A stretch of DNA of 64,000 nt from Lachnospiraceae bacterium. Its GTDB lineage: Bacteria > Bacillota > Clostridia > Lachnospirales > Lachnospiraceae. The notes below the pieces were generated by a model, which was not told the DNA's origin, searched no databases, and was given only the letters and a program-made list of their open reading frames with translations. The first letter of the stretch is position 1. Each line of letters opens with the position of its first letter. The stretch is taken from NCBI GenBank assembly GCA_902363835.1, contig CABJBM010000025.1, positions 25,650 to 89,649 on the forward strand, written 5' to 3'. The translations under genes and the position numbers were made by a program. Positions 1 to 8,429 of this stretch are shown in pieces.

Positions 1-349
1 CAGGATTATCCACCTTAATTTTACTCACAAGCTGTTCATGAGACATATTTAAATCCAGATCTGAAATGACCTGGTTCGTAACCGGCCTGCTGGTCACCAG
101 TACCTTATAGTCCTTTGTAAGCTGAGTTCCCAGCTGCAGATCTGTCAGAGAAGTCAGTGTAGTAGTCTTATTGACTATGTAGAGCATGGTAGAAGAGGTA
201 AAAACCGGCTCCATAACCATTGCTGCAAATAAACCGAAAGAGGCCGCTCCCAAAATGCCGGTCAATAAAATAATCCATATTTTCCGTCTTAAAACATAAA
301 ATAACTCAATTAAATCTATTTCAATCTCATCGTCCTGATTGGTTCCCAT
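1..349 (-). CDS. Wzz/YveK-type polysaccharide chain-length protein (N-terminal part, cut by window edge)
   Basis: The reading frame runs off the left edge; about 116 residues are visible. The start (MGTNQDDEIEIDLIELFYVL) is preceded by AGGAG. After a short cytoplasmic segment comes one membrane helix (about residues 25-47), then an extracytoplasmic region with the usual 'PxFTSSTMLYI' pattern of Wzz-domain proteins. Members of this family (YveK, CapA, CpsC) act in the membrane with a tyrosine kinase to set EPS or capsule chain length. It lies 14 bp after the tyrosine phosphatase gene, the usual cps/yve gene neighbourhood. The C-terminal half and any kinase gene lie outside the window. Confidence 0.85.
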   Translation of the reverse strand, partial: MGTNQDDEIEIDLIELFYVLRRKIWIILLTGILGAASFGLFAAMVMEPVFTSSTMLYIVNKTTTLTSLTDLQLGTQLTKDYKVLVTSRPVTNQVISDLDLNMSHEQLVSKIKVDNP

Positions 350-363
350 AACTTTCTCCTCAG

Positions 364-1101
364 TTAAATAATGATATCATTTAACACTGCCATCCCATTC
401 TGGTACAATATCTTTTGCCCTAACCGGGAATCGCAATTGTTTATCACCCATTCAGCCCCCTTTTTTATATCCGGCTGCCTGTGCACCATGCCATGACTGT
501 CTGTAGCGAGAAAATGAACCAGACCGGATTTGCATAGTTTTTTTATATAGGCTGATTTCTGATTTAACATGCCCCCTTTTAAGCTGGAGGCATTTACCTG
601 GAAGTATGCTCCTGACTCCTGCAAATCCCGAATCCGCTCCAGTCTTTTATATAGACAAAGATAGCGCTCAATATGAGCCAGAATCGGAATATACCCCTTT
701 GCAGACAATTTCCTGATAGCACGGCATAACTCCTCATAAGCAACTGAGGGCAGGAATTCAACCAGAATATAACTTGTCCCTGACATTGTCCATATTTCCC
801 CGGCATCAAGCCGCTCTGCAATGCTCTCCGAATACATGAGTTCGCAACCCAGATAGAGTTCCATATCATGTCCGAAATCCGTTTTTTTCAATCGGCTTTT
901 TAACTCACCAAAAGAAGTCTCTATATTTTTTGCTTCCTGGGAAGTCAAATTCGCCGTTACATGGGGGGTACAGATTATCCATCTGACATTTTGATCGTAC
1001 TCTTCCTTTAATGCAGCCAGGCTTTCTTTTATATCCTTTGCTCCATCGTCCACCCCAGGTATCAAATGACAGTGTATATCAAAAAAATAAATCTGTTCCA
1101 A
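364..1101 (-). CDS. ywqE: CpsB/YwqE-type tyrosine-protein phosphatase
   Basis: A 245-residue PHP-fold phosphatase. Metal-ligand motifs visible are H10-x-H12 (DIHCH), the TPHV block at 45-48, HIERY around 143 and DSHG at 201-204. In Gram-positive bacteria this family removes phosphate from the BY-kinase that controls EPS or capsule assembly; the substrate here is inferred from the adjoining Wzz-type gene. The start is TTG, chosen because GGAAGG lies 8 bp upstream and no ATG fits. The upstream gene ends 1 bp before it, so the two are probably translationally coupled. Length is normal for the family (about 240-260). Confidence 0.88.
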   Translation of the reverse strand: MEQIYFFDIHCHLIPGVDDGAKDIKESLAALKEEYDQNVRWIICTPHVTANLTSQEAKNIETSFGELKSRLKKTDFGHDMELYLGCELMYSESIAERLDAGEIWTMSGTSYILVEFLPSVAYEELCRAIRKLSAKGYIPILAHIERYLCLYKRLERIRDLQESGAYFQVNASSLKGGMLNQKSAYIKKLCKSGLVHFLATDSHGMVHRQPDIKKGAEWVINNCDSRLGQKILYQNGMAVLNDIII

Positions 1102-1102
1102 A

Positions 1103-2662
1103 TTATTTGCCTTCCTTCCATGCCTTTACAGCAGCAAGAACCACACAGGCCAACAGCACACCGATCACGCAAGTAACTGCACCGGCCTTCCATATTCCAC
1201 TTTTGTAAATTACAAAAAATGAATTCATATAAGGAGGTTTGATTTCTCCCAACCGGCCTGAAATAATCATGTTACTTCCGGTAAATACCAAAAAGCCTAA
1301 TGCACTTCCCAGCATCAACCCCTTTGCTCCCAAAGACAGGCCCCGGTATTTGTAATGATGGAGAAAAACAAGAATGATCTGCGCCGCTGCGATTAAAAGT
1401 AATGAGACAGGCAGAAGAAGAGCTACGGTCTTTGTATAATCCGCCTTCAGCCGTAGCCACCACGAGGCAAACGGCCATTTTAGTAAAGCCGTGTATTTCT
1501 CGTCAAGGCGCGCCATCAACAGATCAAGTCCGGCTTCCGCTTCTTTCGTCATCGATACAGACTGCCCTTGTAAATATTTCTCAATATCGGCTTTTAATGG
1601 TTCTATTAAAACAGAAGTATCGGCCTTATAGCCCCCCTGCCTCAAATCATTTTCTACCTGCTGCCTGGCCGCTATAACCACCCTTTCGTAGGTGAGAGAT
1701 TGGTCCATGACGTTGTTTGGGATATTTAACAGTGAAAATGAGATGGAAGTATCCTTCCTAAGTTCATTATAGGCAAATGTATAATATCCTGTATCCGCTA
1801 ATTTACTGAGAATGGCATTATTCTGAAATGCTCCGAACCAGCCTCCGCCAATTAAACATAGTATTAAAGACAGAGCTGTTATGGCTGCTGTCAGAATATA
1901 TTTCAAAAGCTTGCGCAGTTTACGATGGCTGTGACTGATTAATAATTTCTTATGTATTGATATAACAAGTACGGCAACTATTGCAAATGCAGATGCGGCC
2001 AAACAAGCCCACATGATTTCATACCGGACCTTAAAGTGTTGCATCCTTGCATCTGTATCTTTATATAAATATTCATAAGTCTGGGGAGGTGCCTTGTCTA
2101 CAAGCTCAAGGATAGATATTACAGAGGAAGACTTCTCCGTATTCAGATCTTTTTTATCCTCTGGTTTTAATGTGCCAGAATTGCCCTCCGGTTCTGCCTC
2201 TGATCCTCCGTTACCCTGTATCCCTGCAGCCTCTGGTTCCTTAAGACCTTCTTCTGCCTTTTGTTTCTCAGGTTTCTTTGCGGAGGTGCTGCTTTCCTGC
2301 TGTCCCGTTTCAGCCTGTGAAGGGGCAGGCAAAGGTTCTGTTTCCGAAGCGGAGGATCTTCCTACCTCTACTAAATAACCGCTTTCCACTCCAGTCTGCA
2401 CATTAGCATAAATTTCTGCAATGGCTGCCTGAGCCTGTTCCGCAGTCAATTCCACATCATCCTGAGCCAGATAGTTTTTTACCGATTTGATGTATTCCGG
2501 TTTGACTGCATAAATAATCCCGTCTTTCTCAAATTGCCCATTTACTGCGGATATGACGGACTGCTCGTTTGCATTAATTGACCCAGCATGGGCTGTTTGG
2601 GCTACGCCGGCACTTATGATAAATGCTATTCCACAAATTATCCATCTTTTATTCAATCTCAT
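1103..2662 (-). CDS. Secreted/multipass membrane protein of unknown function in EPS operon
   Basis: I do not recognise the family. From the chosen ATG (519 residues; GGAG lies 6 bp upstream, so preferred over an ATG 12 bp earlier) there is an N-terminal signal-like helix ending near 'AQTAHAG', then a hydrophilic domain of about 70 residues and a low-complexity E/P/S/K-rich linker (about 105-185). Next come two membrane helices (about 215-240 and 258-282), an extracytoplasmic domain of about 130 residues, and three more C-terminal helices (about 415-437, 447-468, 490-512). It lies between the choline-binding-repeat protein and the phosphatase/Wzz pair, so a role in polysaccharide assembly or its sensing is possible but only inferred from position. 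Confidence 0.8.
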   Translation of the reverse strand: MRLNKRWIICGIAFIISAGVAQTAHAGSINANEQSVISAVNGQFEKDGIIYAVKPEYIKSVKNYLAQDDVELTAEQAQAAIAEIYANVQTGVESGYLVEVGRSSASETEPLPAPSQAETGQQESSTSAKKPEKQKAEEGLKEPEAAGIQGNGGSEAEPEGNSGTLKPEDKKDLNTEKSSSVISILELVDKAPPQTYEYLYKDTDARMQHFKVRYEIMWACLAASAFAIVAVLVISIHKKLLISHSHRKLRKLLKYILTAAITALSLILCLIGGGWFGAFQNNAILSKLADTGYYTFAYNELRKDTSISFSLLNIPNNVMDQSLTYERVVIAARQQVENDLRQGGYKADTSVLIEPLKADIEKYLQGQSVSMTKEAEAGLDLLMARLDEKYTALLKWPFASWWLRLKADYTKTVALLLPVSLLLIAAAQIILVFLHHYKYRGLSLGAKGLMLGSALGFLVFTGSNMIISGRLGEIKPPYMNSFFVIYKSGIWKAGAVTCVIGVLLACVVLAAVKAWKEGK

Positions 2663-2675
2663 GCCGCTCTCCATA

Positions 2676-2711
2676 TTTAAAATAGGGCGGTTCCTGTGAG
2701 AGCCACCCTAA
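2676..2711 (-). terminator. Hairpin with short T-run between surface-protein gene and EPS operon (terminator or attenuator)
   Basis: Read on the minus strand, TAGGGTGGCTC and GAACCGCCCTA form a stem followed by TTTTAAAT. It lies after the surface-protein gene (2742-3623) and ends just before the next gene's ATG, so it could be a partial terminator that reduces expression of the downstream phosphatase/Wzz genes. Confidence 0.6.
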
Positions 2712-2741
2712 AAAGGAATAATACCAAAACAAATTTATTTA

Positions 2742-3623
2742 TTAGTTAACAGTAAAGGTATAATCGACTGTCTGCTGTCCACCGCTTAATACAACTGTAA
2801 TTGTGTATGTACTTTGAACACCCCCCAGTAATGTATCAGGGGTAAGGCCTGCGTTTAAGGCTGCTTCCTTGATTTTATTCTTGATGTTATCAGCAGCAGT
2901 AATAGTTGTATCTTCAAATTGGACACTAGTCACACCGTTTGTATCAAGAATTCCTGATAACACGTTTTCCGCCTCACCTAATACTTCTTTTAATGCAGCA
3001 TCCGCCTGCTCAGCTTTAACAGTAACAGTAATATCTCTTTCTGCTATTGTAGTTGATACGAATGTATTCTCCGCATTAGCTGCTACAGTATCCTCCACAG
3101 CTTTCTGTACCTTTTCTTTTACAGTAGTGGTACTTGATCCGCTACTTCCAGATCCACCGCCTGATCGGGAAAAGCCACTGCCGCCAGTAACAGCCTGGTT
3201 TCCGTTACCGCCAAAAGTCTGCAAAGCACCAACCGACGGTTTCCCGTTTGTTGTTCCATACTCGGTAAAGTTATACTCAACTCCACTTATCTTCATGGTG
3301 CCGGAAAACAGTGAACCGTCAGCATTCATGTAATATACTTTGTCATCGACTTTGATTAGACCCGTTTGCATAATTCCATTATATGCAAAGAAATACCACT
3401 TACTATCAGTATCCTTAAACCAGCCCTTCTGTGCATTGGCATTGGCATCAAAATGATACCATTTGCCCTCCTCCTGAAACCACTTGTTCGCCTGCCAGCT
3501 TCCATCTTGATTCTGATATCTCCAGTCGGTGCCGGACTGAACCCATGCTGCAGACGCTGGTAATGCACTGCCAACAGTGATTGCTGCGGCTAATGCTGCT
3601 ACCATTAGCTTTTTCATCTTCAT
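2742..3623 (-). CDS. Secreted protein with choline-binding-type (CW_binding) repeats
   Basis: 293 residues. It has a clear signal peptide (positive start, hydrophobic core, cleavage near 'ALPASAA' at about 25). It is followed by three to four aromatic/glycine repeats of the CW_binding_1 type (WKxxxGKWYHFD, GWFKDTDSKWYFF, DGSLFSGTM; about residues 25-125). A Gly/Ser-rich linker covers about 138-168, then a Thr/Val/Ala-rich C-terminal domain (about 170-293) of unknown function. Such repeats anchor proteins non-covalently to the cell surface. Start is supported by AAAGGAG 7 bp upstream. Transcription probably begins in the AT-rich 3624-3700 segment. Confidence 0.85.
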   Translation of the reverse strand: MKMKKLMVAALAAAITVGSALPASAAWVQSGTDWRYQNQDGSWQANKWFQEEGKWYHFDANANAQKGWFKDTDSKWYFFAYNGIMQTGLIKVDDKVYYMNADGSLFSGTMKISGVEYNFTEYGTTNGKPSVGALQTFGGNGNQAVTGGSGFSRSGGGSGSSGSSTTTVKEKVQKAVEDTVAANAENTFVSTTIAERDITVTVKAEQADAALKEVLGEAENVLSGILDTNGVTSVQFEDTTITAADNIKNKIKEAALNAGLTPDTLLGGVQSTYTITVVLSGGQQTVDYTFTVN

Positions 3624-3974
3624 AATGTTTCTCCTTTCGCTATCCTACCTTCAATTTTGTTACAAAATAAATTGATGTATATATATTAACTCTTTTTTTG
3701 TAAGAATGCAAGGATTATACGTGTATAACGTGTTTTTAACATATGTTTTTAACTATTTTTATCAATAATGCTGGTTTTTTATAGATCTTTTATGGTCTTT
3801 TAGTATCTATTTATATTGATAATTACTAAAGTAAATAGGAAAATTGCAACTTTTAAGTAAATTTAAAAAAGGAGTTTTTTTGAAATTACCCAGCTTTTTC
3901 TTGTATATCTTTACATTTCTTTATATTATCACATATAACGTGTTTTTTTGTAACGATGCTTTTATAATATCACA
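3624..3974. other. AT-rich intergenic region
   Basis: No gene is visible. It must hold the promoter of the surface-protein gene (TATATA-rich DNA around 3670-3690 on the minus strand). The short sequence ATAACGTGTTTTT occurs twice (about 3725 and 3935). Nothing else is recognisable. Confidence 0.5.
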
Positions 3975-4562
3975 TCACTTTTTCTCTTTAAGATGTCTTC
4001 TGATTTTTCCTAAAAGTTTCACAGATATAAATAATAAATACCCTATTACCGTCCCTATTACATTCATTACAACATCATCTACCTGCATATGACCACGCTG
4101 GGAAAGAAACTGAGCATACTCAAGATTAACCGAAAAGAAAAAGCCCAACGGAATACAGCAAAAAATATTTTCTGCGGGTTTAAGAATGCTTGGAAGAAGA
4201 AGGCCGAATGGGATCATCATCAAGATATTTTCGATTACATAGGCTTTGCTCTGTATGCTGCCTTGCCATGTTTCTCCCAAGATTAAGCTGACCGTGCTCC
4301 TTGAGCCTGGGGGGCGGGAAAAGTAGGTTTGCTGTAGTAATGTATATATGTATGCGACAAACAATCCCAGGCAAATTATCTTAATTGTGGATATGAGTAG
4401 GCATCTTCTGAGTTGGTACCATAATCCATTTATTATTACAAGAGCGATAATCAGTATTACGCCACATATTAGCCCTTGGGGAAAGTATAAAAGCGGTTCT
4501 ATCATATCTTGTGCTATAATTTTATATAATATTTTATTTATCATGTCTTCATTCGTAACCAT
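3975..4562 (-). CDS. VanZ-like family membrane protein
   Basis: 195 residues from the ATG with AAGGA 8 bp upstream; an ATG 18 bp earlier has no good ribosome-binding site. About five hydrophobic helices are visible. The C-terminal block 'MIPFGLLLP', 'EYAQFLSQRGHMQVDDVVMNVIGT' region (about residues 115-180) is the conserved VanZ signature: PFG, an E/Q-rich turn, then DxxDVxxNxxG. The function of VanZ-like proteins is mostly unknown; the founder gives low-level teicoplanin resistance. It stands alone, with AT-rich DNA on both sides. Confidence 0.82.
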   Translation of the reverse strand: MVTNEDMINKILYKIIAQDMIEPLLYFPQGLICGVILIIALVIINGLWYQLRRCLLISTIKIICLGLFVAYIYTLLQQTYFSRPPGSRSTVSLILGETWQGSIQSKAYVIENILMMIPFGLLLPSILKPAENIFCCIPLGFFFSVNLEYAQFLSQRGHMQVDDVVMNVIGTVIGYLLFISVKLLGKIRRHLKEKK

Positions 4563-4580
4563 AAAATAGATCCTTTCCAT

Positions 4581-4923
4581 GCCCCGTTGATTTAATAATA
4601 TTTATTCAGCATCCTTTTAGAATAAATATATCCAATACATATTCTCGATTAAACTTCAAATCGTTCGTATCTTTTCTAACAACTTTTTATAGATATTTAT
4701 AATTGCCCCATATTATATCTATAAAAAAATAGATTATTTTTTGAAAGACGGCATTTTTTTAATGATGTTCTTTCTTCTACAGCACGATCATCATAGGAAT
4801 CTATCATCCAATAATATCATTAAACTTTTTCCCTTCAAAAACGCATCTAAAGACGTCTTCAAACCTTCTATTGAACACATAAATTAGTTAACATCGTAAG
4901 CGTCAAATAGGTTCTTTCCAGAG
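4581..4923. other. AT-rich non-coding stretch
   Basis: No open frame of note, no hairpin-plus-T-run and no recognisable repeat. It separates the VanZ-like gene from the insertion-sequence remnants and may contain decayed IS DNA. Confidence 0.4.
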
Positions 4924-5121
4924 TTAGTTGATTTGATAATAATATTCATTGAGAAGCAGCTTTGCTTTTAATAGCAAAAAGCTGTTTCTCCCATACATAA
5001 TTCGTTTGATCAGTTTGATTTTATTCACACTTCCTTCAGCCAACCCATTATTATATTCAAAATCTACACCATTTTTTACTGCTGTAATATCATGCTTCAA
5101 ACCATTAATATATATATCCAC
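4924..5121 (-). pseudogene. ISL3-family transposase remnant (C-terminal end only)
   Basis: About 65 residues remain. The sequence 'NNGLAEGSVNKIKLIKRIMYGR' region followed by 'SFLLLKAKLLL' matches the conserved ISL3-transposase C-terminus (NGQxEGxxNRxKxxKRxMYGRxxFxLL). Full-length ISL3 transposases have 400 or more residues, so this is a 3' stub. Upstream it is cut off by DNA belonging to the IS21-type remnant. Confidence 0.75.
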
Positions 5122-5225
5122 CTCCTCAATTGAATATACCGGTGCGATGAAATCGCCAGTCCGGAGGACTGGAAATCAGTAGTCCGGACTAGAAAATCAC
5201 TGATTGACGCATTATTTATGCGAGT

Positions 5226-5891
5226 TTACTCGCTTAATGCCGGATCCATCCCATACACTTCCCTCATGGATCTATAGTTAGAGGAATCAGTGGGTACGAT
5301 ATTGATTTTGTAGGCATCATGCTTAATTCGATCCAGGATGGCCTCAGCAAGAGGACTGTCGTCACCACCAAGCTGGTCATACCAACCGTTGGAATCGTAT
5401 TGGGAGCAGAAGATGGTTGATTATTTCTTCCGTCTGCGGTGCAGGAGTTCCAAGATGTCATGCTGCTCGGTCTCTGTCGGCTTAAGAAGTAGCCATTCAT
5501 CAATAATGAGCAGAACAGGGTTTGCGTATTTGACCTGGACACGCTTATAGCTGCCATCACTACGAGCCATCTCTAGTTCAAGGAGCAGGTCAGGGAGCCG
5601 GATATATTTTGTTTTGTAACGCTGTTTGCAGGCTTCCATTCCGAATACGCGGGCCAGGTAGGTTTTCCCGCTTCCAGTGGCTCCTGTAATAAAGAGATTG
5701 CGGTGTTCCGCGATGTACTCACAGGTAGAAAGTCGCTCAATAAGATTCTTATTCAGCTTTCGCTCGGAAGTATAGTTAATATCTGCGATATAAGCATCTG
5801 CCTGGTCAAACCCGGCATTCTGGATCAGCCTCTTTAAGCTGTTGCTCTTGCGGTTACTGTATTCAATATCGACCAACATGCCGAAGCGATG
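5226..5891 (-). pseudogene. istB: IS21-type istB ATPase remnant with internal stop and missing N-terminus
   Basis: The frame contains a Walker A motif (GATGSGKT) and Walker B region (LLIIDE), typical of the IstB helper ATPase of IS21 elements. An in-frame TAA at 5421-5423 follows '..LLHRRRKK'. The same frame then continues for 64 codons with the normal IstB C-terminus (STIFCSQYDSNGWYDQLGGD, then SPLAEAILDR) to a TAA at 5226-5228. The 5' end is cut near 5890, where the family residues RFG still precede MLVDIEY but everything further upstream is foreign. So there are two inactivating lesions: a truncation and a nonsense codon. GC-rich inverted repeats at about 5155-5190 may be its right end. 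Confidence 0.85.
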
Positions 5892-5997
5892 TGATTGTCA
5901 ATAAAAAAGTCCCAAAAATGGCGGAGAAAATTCCCCACTTTATTTATCTGGGGAAAAGCACCGCTATTGATGCCTTTCCCAGTTTTTAACTATCGTT

Positions 5998-6189
5998 TTA
6001 AGCCATGGGCAAGATGTCATGCCATAATTCATAATCAGGAATTGCGATATCATTCTTCATAAGCAATAATTCCAGCTCTTTATTACGCTGCTTGAGCAGT
6101 TCAGTTTTCCTTTGCTCATCATCAAGCATATCTCTCAGTATATCTGCTGCTTCTATCGCTTCGTTTCGTGTCGGCCTGTTTTCCTGCAT
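5998..6189 (-). CDS. Small charged protein downstream of istB
   Basis: 63 residues from an ATG 1 bp after the istB stop, with GTGGGGA as ribosome-binding site. It is mainly a charged helix (MQENRPTRNEAIEAADIL, then a K/E/L-rich coiled-coil-like segment) ending in 'PDYELWHDILPMA'. It looks like an accessory gene of this IS21 subtype, as it is tightly coupled to istB. Function unknown. Confidence 0.5.
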   Translation of the reverse strand: MQENRPTRNEAIEAADILRDMLDDEQRKTELLKQRNKELELLLMKNDIAIPDYELWHDILPMA

Positions 6190-6190
6190 C

Positions 6191-7027
6191 TCATAAATCC
6201 CCACTTTCTTGAGTTTCTTCCATTTCGATTGGACACTCATTTGTTACATTTTCTAAGCTTTCTTTTTTCGGCCTGCCCCGCCGTTTCACAGCACTGATCC
6301 GTTCCCGTTCTTTCATCCGGTAGCTTTCACCTTCTATGGTTATAAAGCTGCAGTGATGCACAAAACGGTCAAGGATAGCTGTTGCCAGCACCGGATCAAA
6401 AAGAATGCTCCCCCATTCATCAAACTGTTTATTGGACGTGATGATGGTAGAGGCTGTCTCGTATCTTTTGGAGATCACTTCATAAAGGTCGTCCACATTT
6501 GTCTGGCCCAGCTTCTTGAGACCAAACTCATCGATCACCAGCAGATCCGGTGAAATGTATTTCTTCAGTTTCTGCCGGAAAGAGTTGTCCGCACGGGATA
6601 TATATAAATCCTCCATCATCTCCGAAAGCGTGGTGAATAGCACCGTGTACCCCTGTTCAATGGCTTTGATGCCAAGTGCGATGGAGAGATGGGTCTTACC
6701 GGTTCCGGGAAGTCCGATAAAAGCTATATTTTCTTTTTTCCGGATAAACTCGCAGGTTCCAAGCGCATAGATGACCTGACGGTTTAGGCAGGGCTGCCAT
6801 GAAAAGTTGAATTCTTCCATTGTTTTATGCTGCGGCATGCGCGAACGCTTCATCCGATCGTTACGTCTGTTTCTTGAGCGGTTAAGACTTTCATCATTTA
6901 TGAGCAGTTCAAGAAATTCGATATAGGACATCTGCTCCTTTGCTGCCTGTTCTGCCCGCATATCCGCTGTTTGGAGAATTCCGGCAAGATGGAGCTTTTT
7001 CATCTTTTCCTGTAATGAATCATTCAT
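6191..7027 (-). CDS. istB: IstB-like ATP-binding protein of IS21-family element
   Basis: 278 residues, full length. The N-terminal helical domain (MNDSLQEKMKKLHLAGI..) is typical of IstB. It is followed by the AAA+ core with Walker A 'GLPGTGKTHL' (about 107-116), Walker B 'LLVIDEFG' (about 168-175) and sensor region 'STIITSNKQFDEW'. IstB assembles on target DNA and helps the IstA transposase choose insertion sites. The gene overlaps the end of the istA fragment by 8 bp, the usual istA/istB arrangement. It extends slightly beyond the common ~250 residues through a K/R/E-rich tail. Confidence 0.88.
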   Translation of the reverse strand: MNDSLQEKMKKLHLAGILQTADMRAEQAAKEQMSYIEFLELLINDESLNRSRNRRNDRMKRSRMPQHKTMEEFNFSWQPCLNRQVIYALGTCEFIRKKENIAFIGLPGTGKTHLSIALGIKAIEQGYTVLFTTLSEMMEDLYISRADNSFRQKLKKYISPDLLVIDEFGLKKLGQTNVDDLYEVISKRYETASTIITSNKQFDEWGSILFDPVLATAILDRFVHHCSFITIEGESYRMKERERISAVKRRGRPKKESLENVTNECPIEMEETQESGDL

Positions 7028-7487
7028 GACTGATCACCCCCAGTCCTGTCATTTGACGGTAATCCGACAGTTTCCTGATTTTGCTTCTTCCTTCCATGGA
7101 CAGTTCCTGTTCATCCTCCAGCGGAAGATTGTACAGACCGCTTTCACAGATCCTTTTTACTGCCCGGTAGGTAATGTTTCCATAATGGCATGCCCTTTGG
7201 CAGGCCTTGTCTACGGCATCCTCCCCATATTTTTTTCGGAGTGCCAGGATACCGGAAATGCTCCGGTAATGATGGCACTGGTACATATCCGTATCCTTAA
7301 ATGCTTCCAGAAATGCCAGCGCGCCTGTCCCCACCTCCGCCATTTTTTCGCGGTAGCTTGATAAAAGCTCCTCCCGTGTTATTGTTTTGGTAGATGGGTA
7401 ATGACTCTTATCCGTCACATGTTCGCCCTTTGCATTCCCGCACAGACTGTGGAGGGCGATCTCTTTTCCGGCATGGTAGATTTTCAA
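7020..7487 (-). pseudogene. istA: istA transposase fragment (C-terminal third)
   Basis: About 155 residues remain. 'KIYHAGKEIALH' plus the downstream helical region 'YRSISGILALRKKYGEDAVDKAC' match the C-terminal part of IS21 transposases. The helix-turn-helix and DDE catalytic core, about 350 residues, are missing. The frame remains open for some codons further upstream (to about 7530) but without family similarity, so the break lies near 7500. Confidence 0.75.
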
Positions 7488-7579
7488 TAAATGATTTAAG
7501 GCATTTACAATAATCTTTAAAAGATGGTGGGATTTAGTCTTGCACTGGAATTTACTTTTTCAAGTCAGCCTTAGGGAAA

Positions 7580-7948
7580 TCAGCTATGCTGATTTCGCAG
7601 CTCGCACCATAGCTCCCCATTATATTGCAATAGCATGTCCATATAAACTTTTAGCATTCTCTTCTTCTCTGGTGATAAACACTGGTACGATCCGATCAGA
7701 TCCTCAAAATCCTCACCGTACTCTGAAGCTTGCTTTTCCAGCAAATCCGCTATCGTCACATCCAACGCATCACAAATTGTCAGCACCGTATAAATATATG
7801 GTTTCGTTTCTCCTCTCATCAGGCAACTCAAACTGGAGGTTGACATCCCTGTGGCTTTTGCCAAAGCATATTGTGTTATATTTTTATTTTGACAAATTGT
7901 CCTCAGCTTGGCAAGCATGACTTGATAGTCTTCATCTGGGTTGTACAT
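7580..7948 (-). CDS. XRE-family helix-turn-helix regulator
   Basis: 122 residues. A helix-turn-helix (about residues 12-70: LRTICQNKNITQYALAKATG, then MSTSSLSCLMRGETKP) is followed by a C-terminal tail predicted helical. Ribosome-binding site GGAGAGA lies 8 bp before the ATG. It stands between IS debris and the EPS locus; no target is evident. It might control the EPS genes or be a cargo gene of a lost mobile element. Confidence 0.8.
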   Translation of the reverse strand: MYNPDEDYQVMLAKLRTICQNKNITQYALAKATGMSTSSLSCLMRGETKPYIYTVLTICDALDVTIADLLEKQASEYGEDFEDLIGSYQCLSPEKKRMLKVYMDMLLQYNGELWCELRNQHS

Positions 7949-8429
7949 ATGTATATCTCTCCAGTTTCACTTAATCATTTCCTTTGTCCTTCTATTTATA
8001 TATACAAATACAGCATGAAAAAGTAACGCATGTATAAAAAATACAATATTATGTGGCAGGTACCACAGGAATCGTCTGAAAAGAAGCGAAAAATTCTCTA
8101 TTTTAAGGCTTTTTGACACTTTGTGGATAACTCGTTCCACTGAGCCTTTACATTTAGGCAGAGACAACTGTTATCAACATACAAACGGAACTGCTATTTA
8201 AAATAAGTACCAAGGGGGTAGTATGCCCATTTTTGCCAGTGTAGGTGAACGGAGAACACTCCTTACAGTGGAAAGCAGCAGCAAGAACGCATAATGAAGT
8301 TTCAAAAGCATCACTCTGGTTCTGTATCTCAAAGGATCAGCTATTAAAAATCGAGAACTTCACGGATTCAGGTAAAGGAGTTCCCATGGCTCCAGTACCA
8401 CTAAGTACAAGTATATCCATATATCCCCC
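7949..8429. repeat. Gene-free stretch with a diverged inverted repeat
   Basis: No convincing gene. Minus-strand DNA around 8061-8120 and plus-strand DNA around 8325-8400 look like diverged copies of one sequence. Both contain AAAATnGAGAA followed about 25-30 bp later by TTCC..TGG..CC..(A)CC. The copies face each other and could be ends of an extinct mobile element. Confidence 0.35.

Larger units (their letters stand above)
5890..7500 (-). mobile_element. IS21-family element, 5'-truncated (second type)
   Basis: It holds, in minus-strand order, the C-terminal part of istA, a complete istB and a small downstream gene. The right tip is inferred at 5890 because the sequence TGTGATTGTCA begins exactly where the neighbouring istB is interrupted (IS21 elements start TG and end CA). 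The left end and most of istA are missing, so the element cannot move by itself. Confidence 0.7.
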
